A DNA stretch of 64,000 nucleotides from Streptomyces camelliae (GTDB lineage: Bacteria > Actinomycetota > Actinomycetes > Streptomycetales > Streptomycetaceae): assembly GCF_027625935.1 (NCBI RefSeq), contig NZ_CP115300.1:1798001-1862000 (forward strand). The letters run 5' to 3'. The notes below the pieces were generated by a model. The model searched no databases and was not told the origin of the DNA. It saw only the letters and a program-made list of their open reading frames with translations. The translations under genes and the position numbers were made by a program. Each line of letters starts with the position of its first letter. Positions within the stretch are counted from its first letter, which is position 1. Positions 63,117 through 64,000 of this stretch are shown here, piece after piece.

Positions 63117-63989
63117 TCAGGAAGGCGATGACGCGGTACCACCGGATGGGATCGCGTCCGGCAGTACACCTCCGGGAAGCGGCAGATTGGTCACCACGAA
63201 CTGGTTCAGGATGTCGTCACGATCCATGAACATGATCTGGCTCCGCTTCGCCGCGTCCAACGCGTTGCCCAGCCAGTTGCGTGCAGCCTTGGTGATCTCC
63301 CCGCCGGCCACGATGAACGCATGGTCGACGAGGACGCGCCGGTTGGTCTCGGGATCGAAGATCTCGTGCGCCAGCATCATCAGAGCCTGATTGTGGATCT
63401 CAGCGATGTTGGCATTGCCCGCCCTGGACTTTCCGGTGGCGTCCAGTTTCCCGCGCTTCACCTGGATGCCGAAGTACAGGAAGTGCTGGGTCGGCAGGGT
63501 GTACCGCATCCAGATGTCCTTGCCGTACTCCAGCGCCTTGTCCCGGTGCCCGGCTGCAGTGATCCGGTGGAAGCCCAGTTGACGGAAGAGTGGCAGCAGC
63601 ACCTCCTCAATGAGTGCATCCTCACTGCACGTGTCCAGGAACGCAGCAAGTGCTGTACGCCGCTGCATCTCGGCGGCGCTCAGAGGACGATGCGGGTTCT
63701 TGGCCAACATCGAGACAGTGTTCGTTCCGATGTGCCGCAGGTAGCAGTGCTTATCCTCCCCGTAGAAGGCTTCGAACCCTTCCCGGGCGAGCGCATTGTT
63801 CAGCAAGCGCAGGGCATTGGGCCGGTCGAGACCCTCATTGAGGGCATCCGCCGGACTCATCAGGTGGTCGATCACCCTGCAGAAGGACTCCGGTGGGTGT
63901 GAAGGCCCCTCGTGCGGCTCCGCCAACAATTGTTCCAGCACTCCAGCGACCCAGCGGTGCCGCGTCGAACCGTCGTGCTCCCAATCCAT
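63117..63989 (-). CDS. PD-(D/E)XK nuclease-like protein, 5' end probably outside the window
   Basis: At least 290 residues. The C-terminal half has ALEYGKDIWMRYTLP, then FGIQVKRGKLDATGKSR, matching the D..(E/Q)xK pattern of restriction-endonuclease-like folds, and ends with IMFMDRDDILNQF. The N-terminal half (NEGLDRPNALRLLNNALARE, GEDKHCYLRHIGT) resembles the wHTH-like lead domain of some abortive-infection proteins. No ribosome binding site precedes the ATG at 63989 and the frame stays open to the edge, so the true start may be further out. Antiphage or restriction role is inferred. Confidence 0.6.
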   Translation of the reverse strand: MDWEHDGSTRHRWVAGVLEQLLAEPHEGPSHPPESFCRVIDHLMSPADALNEGLDRPNALRLLNNALAREGFEAFYGEDKHCYLRHIGTNTVSMLAKNPHRPLSAAEMQRRTALAAFLDTCSEDALIEEVLLPLFRQLGFHRITAAGHRDKALEYGKDIWMRYTLPTQHFLYFGIQVKRGKLDATGKSRAGNANIAEIHNQALMMLAHEIFDPETNRRVLVDHAFIVAGGEITKAARNWLGNALDAAKRSQIMFMDRDDILNQFVVTNLPLPGGVLPDAIPSGGTASSPS

Positions 63990-64000
63990 GTCGAGTTCCG

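Overview
The window is a GC-rich actinobacterial chromosome segment, almost certainly Streptomyces. Codons are strongly G/C at position 3, GTG and TTG starts are common, and the gene content is typical: gluABCD-type uptake, PucR, BlaI/M56, ECF sigma factor, two-domain PcaL, and a second methionine aminopeptidase with its XRE partner. No rRNA, tRNA or CRISPR array was seen.

Layout. 0-6.2 kb: a minus-strand reductive pyrimidine catabolism cluster (dihydropyrimidinase, two beta-ureidopropionase-like amidohydrolases, a PucR regulator, a class III aminotransferase, and the first codons of an F420/flavin oxidoreductase). 6.4-16.5 kb: a repeat-rich unknown protein, a divergent XRE/Map pair, a ClpC-like unfoldase, gamma-glutamyltransferase, an unknown membrane-anchored protein and a secreted S15/CocE-type hydrolase. 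16.6-23.4 kb: a gluABCD-like amino-acid ABC transporter, a small unknown protein, exonuclease III, a metallo-beta-lactamase-fold hydrolase and PcaL.

23.4-26.75 kb is a mobile-element junction. An IS110-group element with a structured 5' non-coding end (possible bridge RNA) sits just upstream of pcaL. An IS256-family element follows, then a C-terminal remnant of a Dit1/PvcA-type isocyanide synthase. 26.75-37.6 kb is a secreted-protein island with four BNR/Asp-box or similar beta-propeller proteins and three proteins sharing a chagasin-like beta-sandwich; two neighbouring secreted proteins share a nearly identical beta-sandwich module.

37.7-42.7 kb: a BlaI-M56-MFS operon divergent from an operon encoding a membrane haem reductase, a ferredoxin and an FAD reductase; three BlaI-like half-sites lie between them. 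43-51.7 kb: an ECF sigma factor coupled to a tiny ORF, a Met/His-rich membrane protein, an MFS plus GH88-like pair, and an acyl-CoA dehydrogenase / CoA-transferase / acyl-CoA synthetase set. 51.7-63 kb is a metal region: a Zn/Mn-type ABC transporter, PCuAC-like protein, copper P-type ATPase, Met-rich small membrane protein, SodF with a clear Nur (nickel) box, CopZ, YcnI, a second Met/His-rich membrane protein, a Cys-rich small protein and a PepSY membrane protein. The right edge holds a PD-(D/E)XK nuclease-like gene that may be cut by the window.
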